A stretch of DNA of 64,000 nt from Maritimibacter sp. (GTDB taxonomy: Bacteria; Pseudomonadota; Alphaproteobacteria; Rhodobacterales; Rhodobacteraceae): positions 124,001-188,000 of the forward strand of contig NZNT01000020.1 in the NCBI GenBank assembly GCA_002695005.1, written 5' to 3'. The translations under genes and the position numbers were made by a program. The notes beneath the pieces are model-generated. The model had not been told where the DNA came from. It did not search any database and saw only the letters and a program-made list of their open reading frames with translations. This document shows, in pieces, positions 7,761 to 15,807 of the stretch (its first letter is position 1; every line of letters begins with the position of its first letter).

Positions 7761-8951
7761 ATGTCCAAGACCGGCGTGATGATCTGTGGCCACGGCTCGC
7801 GCAGCCAGGCTGCCGTCGATGAATTCAAGGTGCTGGCCGAAAAGCTGCCCGCCTATTTCCCTGACGACTGGATGGTCGATTATGGCTACCTCGAATTTGC
7901 CAACCCGGTGATCCGATCGGGGCTCGACAACCTGCGTGACGCGGGATGCGACAAGATCCTCGCCGTACCGGGGATGCTGTTCGCTGCGATGCATTCCAAG
8001 AACGACATTCCCGCGGTGCTCAACACCTATGCTGCCGAACATGGGGTCGAGGTGTCCTATGGCCGCGAACTTGGCGTGGACCCGAAGATGGTCGCGGCCG
8101 CCGGCGAGCGCGTGCGCGATGCCGTTTCGGCGGCGGATGCCGAACACGGCCCCGTTCCGCGCGAAGAGACCTGTCTCGTCGTGATCGGGCGTGGCGCGTC
8201 CGACCCGGACGCCAATGCGAACGTCGCCAAGATCGCACGGCTCTTGCAGGAAGGGTTGGGCTTCGGCTGGCTGGAGGTCGGCTATTCCGGTGTCACTTTC
8301 CCGCTGGTCGAGCCCTGCCTGCAACATGCGGCCAAGCTGGGTTACAAGCGGATCGTCGTGTTCCCCTATTTCCTGTTCACCGGCATCCTGATCGACCGGA
8401 TCTATGGCTTCACCGATCGTGTTGCCGCAGCGCACCCCGAGATCCAGTTCGTCAAGGCGGGCTACCTGAACGACCATCCCAAGGTGCTCGAAACCTTCGC
8501 CGAGCGCGTGACCGAGCAACTGGGCACTGTTCCGCCGCCGAACTGCGGCACCTGCCCCTATCGCGAACAGGTCCTGTCGATGGACGGTGGCGCACATAAA
8601 CACATCAAGCCGGAGGACCGGGCGGGGCATCCGGCGTTTTCCGACACGCCGCCCCCGACCTGCGTGATGTGCAAATACCGGGTCGAAGTGCTGGGTTTCG
8701 AAGCCGAGGTGGGCGCTGTGCAGGAGAGCCACCACCACCATGTCGAAGGGCAGGGGGCACAGGCCCCCGGCTCCCGGGTCGAGGATTGCACATACTGCGA
8801 CACGTTCTGCACCGGTGAGTGCCGCCTGCACCTGCACGATCACCACCATCACCACGACCATGACCACGATCACGGGCACCATCACCACCATCACGCAGAA
8901 TACCCGCACGCCAGGCACCCGCACGGCCCCGAGTCGGCGCGCTCGAAATGA
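7761..8951 (+). CDS. cbiX: Sirohydrochlorin cobaltochelatase CbiX, long form with Cys- and His-rich tail
   Basis: CbiX inserts Co2+ into sirohydrochlorin. The 396-residue protein carries two tandem chelatase half-domains: residues 1-120 with GHGSRSQAAV, and residues 135-250 with VVIGRGASDPDANANV and FPYFLFTGILIDRI. A metal-rich tail follows, with CGTCPYR (about 260), CVMCKYR (about 300), CTYCDTFCTGEC (about 342-353) and a histidine run (HDHHHHHDHDHDH...) to about residue 385. Long CbiX proteins are known to hold an Fe-S cluster and a His-rich region; here three separate Cys clusters are visible. It overlaps cobH by 4 bp. Cobalt insertion before corrin synthesis is normally a feature of the early-cobalt route, yet the following genes are of the late-insertion type. 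Confidence 0.93.
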   Translation: MSKTGVMICGHGSRSQAAVDEFKVLAEKLPAYFPDDWMVDYGYLEFANPVIRSGLDNLRDAGCDKILAVPGMLFAAMHSKNDIPAVLNTYAAEHGVEVSYGRELGVDPKMVAAAGERVRDAVSAADAEHGPVPREETCLVVIGRGASDPDANANVAKIARLLQEGLGFGWLEVGYSGVTFPLVEPCLQHAAKLGYKRIVVFPYFLFTGILIDRIYGFTDRVAAAHPEIQFVKAGYLNDHPKVLETFAERVTEQLGTVPPPNCGTCPYREQVLSMDGGAHKHIKPEDRAGHPAFSDTPPPTCVMCKYRVEVLGFEAEVGAVQESHHHHVEGQGAQAPGSRVEDCTYCDTFCTGECRLHLHDHHHHHDHDHDHGHHHHHHAEYPHARHPHGPESARSK

Positions 8952-9601
8952 CTGGACGCCCGCCCCTGCGCTACGAGCGTGACCCGGCTGCAATTTACCG
9001 TCAGAGCTTCGCGACCGTCGAAAAGGAAGCGCGGCTGGATCGGTTCGATGCGGGCATGGCGCAGCTTGCCACGCGGATCATCCATGCCTGCGGGATGGTG
9101 GAAGTTGCGGACCGGCTGGCGTTTTCCGACGGGGCCTTTGCGGCGGGGCAGGCGGCGCTGGCATCCGGCGCGCCGGTTCTGTGTGATTGCGAGATGGTGG
9201 GCGCGGGGATCATCCGGCGCTATTTGCCCGCTCAGAACGAGGTCGTGGTGACACTCAATGACGCATCGGTGCCGGAGCGCGCGCGCGACATCGGCAATAC
9301 ACGCAGCGCAGCCGCGGTAGAGCTTTGGGCCGACAGGCTTGAGGGCGCGGTGGTCGCCATCGGCAACGCCCCGACGGCGCTGTTCCACCTTCTCGAACTG
9401 CTCGATGCCGGCGCGCCGAAGCCCGCCGTGATCCTCGGGTTCCCCGTCGGTTTCGTGGGGGCCGCCGAGTCCAAGGCGGAGCTTGCGAACAACCCGCGCG
9501 GTTGCGACTACGTCGCGCTGCGGGGGCGCCGCGGCGGGTCGGCCATCGCCTCGGCCGCGGTCAATGCGCTGGCCGCAGGTCTGCCGGAGCGGGTGCAGTG
9601 A
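8948..9601 (+). CDS. cobH: Precorrin-8X methylmutase
   Basis: CobH (CbiC) moves the C11 methyl to C12, converting precorrin-8X to hydrogenobyrinate. The 217-residue length is normal. The N-terminal YRQSFATVEKEA and the RIIHACGMVEVADRLAFS block, which holds the catalytic histidine, are conserved, as are CDCEMVGAGI and the C-terminal VGFVGAAESK and RGCDYVALRGRRGGSAIA motifs. The start codon overlaps the cbiX stop and the stop overlaps the GTG start of cobL, so it is translationally coupled on both sides. Confidence 0.96.
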   Translation: MTGRPPLRYERDPAAIYRQSFATVEKEARLDRFDAGMAQLATRIIHACGMVEVADRLAFSDGAFAAGQAALASGAPVLCDCEMVGAGIIRRYLPAQNEVVVTLNDASVPERARDIGNTRSAAAVELWADRLEGAVVAIGNAPTALFHLLELLDAGAPKPAVILGFPVGFVGAAESKAELANNPRGCDYVALRGRRGGSAIASAAVNALAAGLPERVQ

Positions 9602-10800
9602 GCGCGCCCTGGCTTCATATCGTCGGGATCGGCGAGGATGGGCTCGACGGTCTGACCCCTGCGACTCGCACCGTTGTCGAAACGGCCGAGATCATCGTCG
9701 GCGGCGACCGGCACCATACGCTTGCGGATGGACTCACGGCGCAACGAGTCGCCTGGCCGTCGCCCTTCGATGCGCTGATCGACCAGCTGTTGTCCTACAA
9801 AGGCAAGCGCGTGGTCGTGCTGGCCACCGGCGACCCCCTCTGGTTCTCGGTCGGCGCGCGCATCGGGCGCGCGATTCCGGCGGACGAGATCACGTTCCAT
9901 CCGCAGCTCTCCGCCTTCCAACTCGCCAGTGCGCGAATGGGGTGGAGCATGGCAGACCTCGAGACGCTCACGGTGCACGGCCGCCCGGTCGAGCAGATGA
10001 TCGCCTTCATCCAGCCCGACGCGCGGCTCCTGATCCTGACGACGGGTGAAGAGACTCCGGCCCAGATCGCGCGGTTCCTGACGGAACGTGGGTTCGGGAA
10101 GTCGCCCATGACGGTGCTCGCCAATATGGGCGGGAAGGACGAGACTCGGTTCGACGGCATTGCGGAAAGCTGGTCCCACGAAGTCCCCGCTTTCAACACC
10201 CTCGCCGTGGAGTGCATTGCCGCCCCGGACGCGGCCCTCGTGCCACGCGTTCCCGGACTTGCGGATGAACTCTTCGAGTCCGATGGCACCATGACCAAGC
10301 GCGAGGTGCGGGCGATCACCGTGGCCAAGCTCATGCCGATGCGCGGCGCGCTGCTGTGGGATATCGGGTGCGGCTCCGGGTCCGTCGCGATCGAGTGGAT
10401 GCGCGCGGCACGCTATGCCCGCGCAATCGGGATCGAACCGCGAGACGACCGGCGGGCCATGGCGGCCGCGAATGCGCTGGCGCTGGGTGCGCCGCGGCTC
10501 GACCTCGTAGACGGCGAAGCGCCGATGGTTCTGCAAGGCCTCGAACGCCCGGACGCCATCTTCGTCGGTGGCGGGATGAGCGAAGAGACGTTTCGCGCGG
10601 CGTGGGAGGCCCTGCGGCCCCTTGGCCGGTTCGTCGCCAACGCGGTGACGCTGGAAAGCGAAGGGCTCCTCAATGACCTGCATTTCCGCCATGGCGGGGA
10701 ACTCACCCGGATCGCGGTGGATCGTGCCGAGCCGCTCGGGTCTATGCGGGGCTGGCGCTCCGCCATGACCGTGACGCAGTGGAGCCTTTTGAAACGATGA
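9598..10800 (+). CDS. cobL: Precorrin-6Y C5,15-methyltransferase (decarboxylating), CobL/CbiET fusion
   Basis: The enzyme methylates C5 and C15 and decarboxylates the C12 acetate. The 400-residue protein is the usual two-domain form. The N-terminal CbiE-type tetrapyrrole methylase runs to about residue 200, with HIVGIGEDGLDGL and LATGDPLWFSVG. The C-terminal CbiT-type methyltransferase runs from about 230 to the end, with TKREVRAI and the SAM motif WDIGCGSGSVAIEW. The GTG at 9598 is chosen because it overlaps the cobH stop (GTGA) and because the homology begins there. Confidence 0.95.
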   Translation: MSAPWLHIVGIGEDGLDGLTPATRTVVETAEIIVGGDRHHTLADGLTAQRVAWPSPFDALIDQLLSYKGKRVVVLATGDPLWFSVGARIGRAIPADEITFHPQLSAFQLASARMGWSMADLETLTVHGRPVEQMIAFIQPDARLLILTTGEETPAQIARFLTERGFGKSPMTVLANMGGKDETRFDGIAESWSHEVPAFNTLAVECIAAPDAALVPRVPGLADELFESDGTMTKREVRAITVAKLMPMRGALLWDIGCGSGSVAIEWMRAARYARAIGIEPRDDRRAMAAANALALGAPRLDLVDGEAPMVLQGLERPDAIFVGGGMSEETFRAAWEALRPLGRFVANAVTLESEGLLNDLHFRHGGELTRIAVDRAEPLGSMRGWRSAMTVTQWSLLKR

Positions 10801-11498
10801 CCGGCATGCTCATCGGTGTGGGCCTCGGGCCGGGCGATCCGGACCTGATGACGCTCCGGGCCGCGCGGGTCATCGGCGCGGCGGAGGTCGTCGCTTATCC
10901 CACTCTACCCGGCACCGACAGCTTCGCGCGGTCCATCGCGGCGGACCTGATCCGGCCGGACGCCGATGAGATCGTGATCGAAGTGCCGATGACCAAGGCC
11001 CGTGAGCCCGCTCAGGCGGCCTATGAAGTGGGAGCAGAGCGCATCGCGGCGGCCCTGGAGGCCGGTCGCGACGTGGCGGTGCTCTGCGAAGGGGACCCGT
11101 TCTTCTACGGGTCGTTCATGTATCTTCATTCCCGACTTGCGGAGCGTTTCCCGGTCACCGTCATTCCCGGCATCACCTCCGTCTCTGCTGCGACCGCAGG
11201 GGCCTTGCGCCCGCTCGTGGCACGCAACGAGGTGCTCACGGTCCTGCCGGGCCCCATCGACAGCGCAATGCTTGCCAGTAAAGTCGAACAGGCCGAGGCG
11301 GTGGTCATCATGAAGGTTGGCCGCCACCTTTCCCGCATCCGCGATGTCCTCGACCAGTTGGGGCTTGCCGAGCAGGCTATCTATGTCGAACGGGCCACGC
11401 TGGACGCCGAGCGGATCCTGCCGCTGGCCGAAGCGCCGGACCCGGCCCCTTATTTCTCTCTGATACTCGTCACGAAAGGCTCCGATCCGTGGCTTTGA
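10797..11498 (+). CDS. cobI: Precorrin-2 C20-methyltransferase
   Basis: CobI (CbiL) methylates precorrin-2 at C20. The 233-residue protein is a single tetrapyrrole methylase domain with the N-terminal GVGLGPGDPDLMTLRA motif, CEGDPFFYGSF in the central SAM-binding loop, and VIPGITSVSAATA. The ATG at 10797 overlaps the cobL stop by 4 bp and is preferred over the in-frame ATG at 10779. The gene overlaps the GTG start of the next gene by 10 bp. Confidence 0.95.
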   Translation: MTGMLIGVGLGPGDPDLMTLRAARVIGAAEVVAYPTLPGTDSFARSIAADLIRPDADEIVIEVPMTKAREPAQAAYEVGAERIAAALEAGRDVAVLCEGDPFFYGSFMYLHSRLAERFPVTVIPGITSVSAATAGALRPLVARNEVLTVLPGPIDSAMLASKVEQAEAVVIMKVGRHLSRIRDVLDQLGLAEQAIYVERATLDAERILPLAEAPDPAPYFSLILVTKGSDPWL

Positions 11499-13330
11499 AA
11501 CCTGTCGTCCTCTGTCTCAACCGCTCCGGCGAGGCCGTCGCGCATCGCGTGGCCGATGCGCTCGGCGCGTCCGTTCATGGTCGGGAGGGGCGGGTCGAAA
11601 AGGCCGATGCCTTCTTCCCGAATGCGCTCGATCATACGCGCGACCTGTTTGCGGCGGGAACGCCCATCGTGGGCGTCTGCGCGGCGGGCATCCTGATACG
11701 CGCCGTCGCGCCGATCCTCGCGGACAAGCGAACGGAGCCACCGGTCATCGCCGTGTCCGATGACGGCAGCGTCGCAATCCCGCTGTTGGGCGGGCATCGC
11801 GGGGCGAACCGGCTTGCAACCGAAATCGCCGAGGCGCTTGGGGCCAAAGCTGCGGTGACCACGGCTGGAGACGTGGCCTTGGGTGTTGCGCTCGACGTGC
11901 CGCCTGCGGGCTATCGTCTTGCGAATCCGGAGGATGCCAAGTCCGCGATGGCCGCGATGTTGTCCGGCGGCGGTGCGAAGGTGATCGGGAATGCGGTCTT
12001 CGAGATCGAGAGCGATCCCGACGGCAGGGTGGAACTCGTGGTGACCGAAGAACCGGTGGACGGTGGCCCACAACGGCTCGTCTACCACCCGCAGTCCTTC
12101 GTCCTTGGTGTGGGCTGCGCGCGGGGGGCCGATCCGGCCGAATTGCGCGCATCCGTCGATGTGATGCTGGCTGAAGCTGGCGTGGCGCATGGGGCGATCG
12201 CTGCCGTTGCCACGCTGGACCTGAAGGGCGATGAGCCGGCCATGAACGCGCTCGCCCGCGACCTCGGTGTGCCACTCAAGGTCTTCTCTGCGGACGAACT
12301 GGAGGCCATGACCCCCCGTCTGGCCACCCCTTCGGAGGTCGTCTTTGCCGAGGTGGGATGCCACGGTGTCGCCGAAGGCGCAGCACTGGCCAGCGCGGGT
12401 GAGGATGCGATCCTCGCGGTCACCAAGCGCAAAACGGCGAATACCACCTGTGCCCTGGCGAATGCACCCGCGCCCCTCACCGCGCCCGCGGGCCGGGCCC
12501 GCGGCAAACTGTCGATCATCGGGATCGGGCCGGGGCAGGCGACCTGGCGCACCCCGGAAGCGTCGCGGCTGATCCAGGAAGCCCAAGAGCTTGTGGGTTA
12601 TGGCCTCTATATCGACCTCCTCGGCCCGCTCGTAGCAGGCAAGACGCGGTCGGATTTTCCGCTGGGCGGAGAAGAGGATCGGTGCCGGTATGCCCTTGAG
12701 CAGGCCGGGAAAGGTCGCAATGTCGCGCTGATCTGCTCAGGCGATGCCGGTATCTACGCGATGGGCGCGCTCGTGTTCGAGCTTCTCGACCGTGGCGCGC
12801 ATGAGACCGGCGTGTCGGATGCCGCGCGGCGGGTGGAGGTCATCTCGACACCCGGCGTCTCGGCACTTCAGGCGGCGGCCGCGCGGGCCGGTGCGCCGCT
12901 GGGTCACGACTTCTGCGCGATCTCGCTCTCGGACCTTCTGACTCCGCGCGAGGATATCGTGAAGCGGCTTCATGCGGCGGCGGAGGGCGATTTCGTGATC
13001 GCTTTCTATAACCCGGTGTCGCGGCGCCGGAGGACCCTTCTGGCGGAGGCGCGGGATATCCTGTTGGACCATCGGCCCGCCGATACCCCTGTCCTTCTTG
13101 CCTCGTCACTGGGAAGACCAGAAGAAAACATACGCTACCGTAGGTTGGCCGAGCTTGAGGTGGACGAGGTGGACATGCTCACCGTCGTCCTGATCGGATC
13201 GTCCAACTCGCGACTTGCGGAACTGGGCGAGGGCCCGCGCATGTTCACGCCGCGCGGCTATGCCCGGCGAATCGATGGTGACCTGCGCGACGTGGGCAAC
13301 CGGCATCTCGAAACGGAGGACACACCATGA
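11489..13330 (+). CDS. cobJ: CbiG-CobJ fusion: cobalamin biosynthesis protein CbiG plus precorrin-3B C17-methyltransferase
   Basis: This is a 613-residue two-enzyme protein. Residues 1 to about 330 are a complete CbiG. The N-terminal domain holds VGVCAAGILIRAVAPIL and IPLLGGHRGANRLA; the linker and C-terminal CobE-like domain hold VLGVGCARGAD, TLDLKGDEPAM and VGCHGVAEGAAL. From about residue 345 there is a full CobJ/CbiH tetrapyrrole methylase, with IIGIGPGQATWRTPEA, CSGDAGIYAMG, STPGVSALQAAAARAGAPLG and FYNPVSRRR. CobJ performs ring contraction and C17 methylation. CbiG is known from the anaerobic pathway as the lactone hydrolase that releases acetaldehyde, while only its C-terminal part (CobE) occurs in classical aerobic sets. 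The GTG start overlaps cobI. The stop overlaps cobM by 4 bp. Confidence 0.93.
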   Translation: MALKPVVLCLNRSGEAVAHRVADALGASVHGREGRVEKADAFFPNALDHTRDLFAAGTPIVGVCAAGILIRAVAPILADKRTEPPVIAVSDDGSVAIPLLGGHRGANRLATEIAEALGAKAAVTTAGDVALGVALDVPPAGYRLANPEDAKSAMAAMLSGGGAKVIGNAVFEIESDPDGRVELVVTEEPVDGGPQRLVYHPQSFVLGVGCARGADPAELRASVDVMLAEAGVAHGAIAAVATLDLKGDEPAMNALARDLGVPLKVFSADELEAMTPRLATPSEVVFAEVGCHGVAEGAALASAGEDAILAVTKRKTANTTCALANAPAPLTAPAGRARGKLSIIGIGPGQATWRTPEASRLIQEAQELVGYGLYIDLLGPLVAGKTRSDFPLGGEEDRCRYALEQAGKGRNVALICSGDAGIYAMGALVFELLDRGAHETGVSDAARRVEVISTPGVSALQAAAARAGAPLGHDFCAISLSDLLTPREDIVKRLHAAAEGDFVIAFYNPVSRRRRTLLAEARDILLDHRPADTPVLLASSLGRPEENIRYRRLAELEVDEVDMLTVVLIGSSNSRLAELGEGPRMFTPRGYARRIDGDLRDVGNRHLETEDTP

Positions 13331-14118
13331 CCGTCTATTTCATCGGAGCGGGTCCGGGTGACCCGGAATTGCTGACCCTCAAGGCGCAGCGGATCATCGG
13401 GGAGTGTCCCATATGCCTCTACGCCGGATCGCTCGTGCCGCCTGAAGTCGTTGCTTGTGCTCCGGATGGCGCGCGCGTGATGGACACCGCGCCGATGACG
13501 CTGGATCAGACACATGCCGAGATCGTCGCGGCCCATGAGCGGGGCGAGGACGTGGCCCGCGTGCATTCCGGCGATCCGTCGCTCTACGGGGCCATCGCCG
13601 AGCAGATCCGACGGCTGCGCGAAGCGGACATCGACTATCAGATCATTCCGGGCGTGCCTGCCTATGCCGCAGCTGCTGCCGCTCTGGGCCAGGAGTTGAC
13701 AGTCCCGGAAATAGCGCAAAGCATTGTTCTGACACGGGTTTCCATGCAGTCGACGGCAATGCCCGAGGGCGAGACGCTGGAAAACTTCGCGCGGACCGGC
13801 GCGACGCTCGCCATCCACCTTGGCGTGCGCAACATGCGCGAGATTGAGCGTGTGCTGACGCCGCATTACGGTGCGGACTGCCCTGTCGTGGTCGCCTACC
13901 GCGTCGGGTGGCCGGACGAGATGCTCATTCGTGGCACGCTTTCGGACATCCGCCTGAAGGTGCGGGCCGAAAAAATCACGCGCACGGCGTTGATCCTGGT
14001 GGGTCCCGCGCTCGGCAAGGTCCGGGCGTTCAAGGATTCGGCGCTCTACGACCCTACGCGACCGCATGTTCTTCGGCCGGTCGTCGGTGTCGACCTGGTG
14101 GAAGAAAACAACACCTGA
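13327..14118 (+). CDS. cobM: Precorrin-4 C11-methyltransferase
   Basis: CobM (CbiF) methylates C11 of precorrin-4. The 263-residue protein has the methylase signatures VYFIGAGPGDPELLTLKA, CLYAGSLVPPEVV, RVHSGDPSLYGAI, PGVPAYAAAAAALGQELT and VAYRVGWPDE. It is the last gene of the seven-gene run. cobK, cobG/cobZ, cobB, cobN and the later assembly genes are not in this window and must lie elsewhere. A short hairpin CGATC-TCAG-GATCG (14131-14144) follows, but it has no convincing T tract. Confidence 0.96.
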   Translation: MTVYFIGAGPGDPELLTLKAQRIIGECPICLYAGSLVPPEVVACAPDGARVMDTAPMTLDQTHAEIVAAHERGEDVARVHSGDPSLYGAIAEQIRRLREADIDYQIIPGVPAYAAAAAALGQELTVPEIAQSIVLTRVSMQSTAMPEGETLENFARTGATLAIHLGVRNMREIERVLTPHYGADCPVVVAYRVGWPDEMLIRGTLSDIRLKVRAEKITRTALILVGPALGKVRAFKDSALYDPTRPHVLRPVVGVDLVEENNT

Positions 14119-14198
14119 CAGGAACAGACTCGATCTCAGGATCGTTATCTTGACGCAAACCATTGCGCTGGCATGGTTTCGATAATCAGGAGGGCGCA

Positions 14199-14543
14199 AT
14201 GGATCATTTGCCGGAAAACCTTCGCGAAGAACTCGCGGCCGCACAGAAGAAAAAAGCGCGCAAAGCGGCGCACATGCGTGTTGCGGTCGGCGAGGAGATG
14301 TATCCGGTGCTCGAGTTCCGTGATGGCGGCTTCGCTCTCGACATTCAGGACGCACCGAAGCTGCGCGGGCTTGTGGATCTCTACGCCGGGCCGAACCACC
14401 TGTATCAGTGCCTGATCGTCGCGTCCGAAGCGGATGGTGCTCTGATGCGGTATGACTTCAAGCGCTCCACGGCGGCCACCGACAAAGCGCCCCTCGACTT
14501 CGCGCGAGATCCGGACGCGCCGATTGCGCTGCTTCCGCGCTGA
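14199..14543 (+). CDS. Conserved hypothetical protein, 114 residues
   Basis: I cannot assign a family. The N terminus (residues 1-25) is a charged helix with a KKKARKAAH basic patch. Residues 28-100 look like a compact beta-rich domain (MYPVLEFRDGGFALDI, YAGPNHLYQCLIVASEADGALMRYDFKRS). The general outline resembles small PilZ-like or RNA-binding beta barrels, but no diagnostic RxxxR plus DxSxxG pair is present. There is no signal peptide or membrane segment. The ATG at 14199 follows GGAGGG. It lies 80 bp after cobM and is convergent with zapE. Confidence 0.75.
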   Translation: MDHLPENLREELAAAQKKKARKAAHMRVAVGEEMYPVLEFRDGGFALDIQDAPKLRGLVDLYAGPNHLYQCLIVASEADGALMRYDFKRSTAATDKAPLDFARDPDAPIALLPR

Positions 14544-14609
14544 AGGTTCAGGCGGCGACGAGACGGCGGACGAGCGATAGGCATTTCGTCGCAAAGACCG
14601 TGTATCGGT

Positions 14610-15692
14610 CTACCGCCCCCAATCCTTGTCCTGCATTTCCCGCAGCCGGCTTGCCGTGCGTTCGAATTCAAAGCTGCCTTCGCCCTCGACATAGAGGTAT
14701 TCCGGCTGTGCCGCCGCGCTCGCGACCAATCGCACATGCGCCTCGTAGAGTGCATCGATCAGGGTGACGAAGCGCTTGGCCTCGTTGAAATTCTGGCGCG
14801 ACAATGAGGGGATGTCGTCAAGGACGAGCACCTTCAGCGCGTCCGCGATGGCAAGATAGTCCGCTGGCCCGAGCATCCGCCCGCACAACTCGTAGAACGC
14901 GGCACGCCCGACGCCGTTGCGATAGGCGGGAATCTCGACGGCCCGGTTCTTGACGTTGAGAATGAGCGGCTCCGCTGTTCCGCCGCCGGTCAGGTCCTTC
15001 CAGACCGCGTCCATCGCCTTGCGCGCCTCGGCGTCGGCGGGGGTGAAATAGACATTGCCGCCCGTCAGACGGTCCTGCCGATAGTCGCGGTGGCTGGTCA
15101 GTTCGTGGACGACCAGTCGTTCCTTGATGAGATCAATGAAGGGGAGGAACAATTGGCGGTTCAGCCCGTCTTTGTAGAGGTCGTCCGGAACGCGGTTCGA
15201 CGTCGTGACGATGACCACGTTTTCGCGCAGAAGGACTTCGAACAGCCGACCGACGACCATCGCGTCGGCGATGTCGGTGATCTGCATTTCGTCGAGCGCC
15301 AGAACGCGAAGGTCCTTGGCGATGCGCGCGGCGACAGGCGCGATGGCGTCGGATTCGCCCGCCTTGCGCGCGGCGTGCAGGCCTTCCTGCACCTCCTGCA
15401 TGAAAGCGTGGAAGTGGACCCGCCGCTTCTCGGCGATCGGGAGATGTTCGATGAACAGGTCCATCAGCATGGACTTTCCGCGCCCGACACCACCCCAGAG
15501 GTAAAGCCCGCCGGGCACATCCTCAGGCTTGTGAAACAGTCCGCCCAGGAGGCCGCGCCGTTTCGCGGGTGTGGCGACGAGATGGGCCCGGATATCGTCG
15601 AGGAGCGGCAGGGCCTCCTCCTGCGCCGGGTCCGGGGTCAGCGTGCCGTCCGCCACGCGGGCTGCGTAGATGTCCTTTAGCGTCTCAGTCAT
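14610..15692 (-). CDS. zapE: Cell division protein ZapE (AFG1-like ATPase)
   Basis: ZapE is an AAA-type P-loop ATPase related to mitochondrial Afg1/Lace1 and associated with the Z-ring. The 360-residue protein has Walker A GGVGRGKSMLMD (about residue 68), Walker B VLALDEMQITD, a sensor region TTSNRVPDDLYKDGLNRQLFLPFI, and the family C-terminal YEAHVRLVASA motif. The length is normal. The ATG at 15692 begins MTETLKDIYAARVADGTL, which matches the family N terminus; the longer upstream reading is out of character. It is divergent from the MFS gene at 15808. Confidence 0.94.
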   Translation of the reverse strand: MTETLKDIYAARVADGTLTPDPAQEEALPLLDDIRAHLVATPAKRRGLLGGLFHKPEDVPGGLYLWGGVGRGKSMLMDLFIEHLPIAEKRRVHFHAFMQEVQEGLHAARKAGESDAIAPVAARIAKDLRVLALDEMQITDIADAMVVGRLFEVLLRENVVIVTTSNRVPDDLYKDGLNRQLFLPFIDLIKERLVVHELTSHRDYRQDRLTGGNVYFTPADAEARKAMDAVWKDLTGGGTAEPLILNVKNRAVEIPAYRNGVGRAAFYELCGRMLGPADYLAIADALKVLVLDDIPSLSRQNFNEAKRFVTLIDALYEAHVRLVASAAAQPEYLYVEGEGSFEFERTASRLREMQDKDWGR

Positions 15693-15807
15693 GGAGTTCC
15701 GTCTAGCCCGGCAGCCCGGATAGGGAAAGGTGATATGGCGTATCACGAATTCGCGTTTGACGCGGGCCGCGAAATGGGAAGATTGCAGGTGCAACGGAGG
15801 GTTCCCC

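Noticed and set aside
14131-14144. Rho-independent terminator after cobM
   Set aside because: The hairpin is only 5 bp and is followed by TTATCTT rather than a T run. Too weak to list as a terminator.
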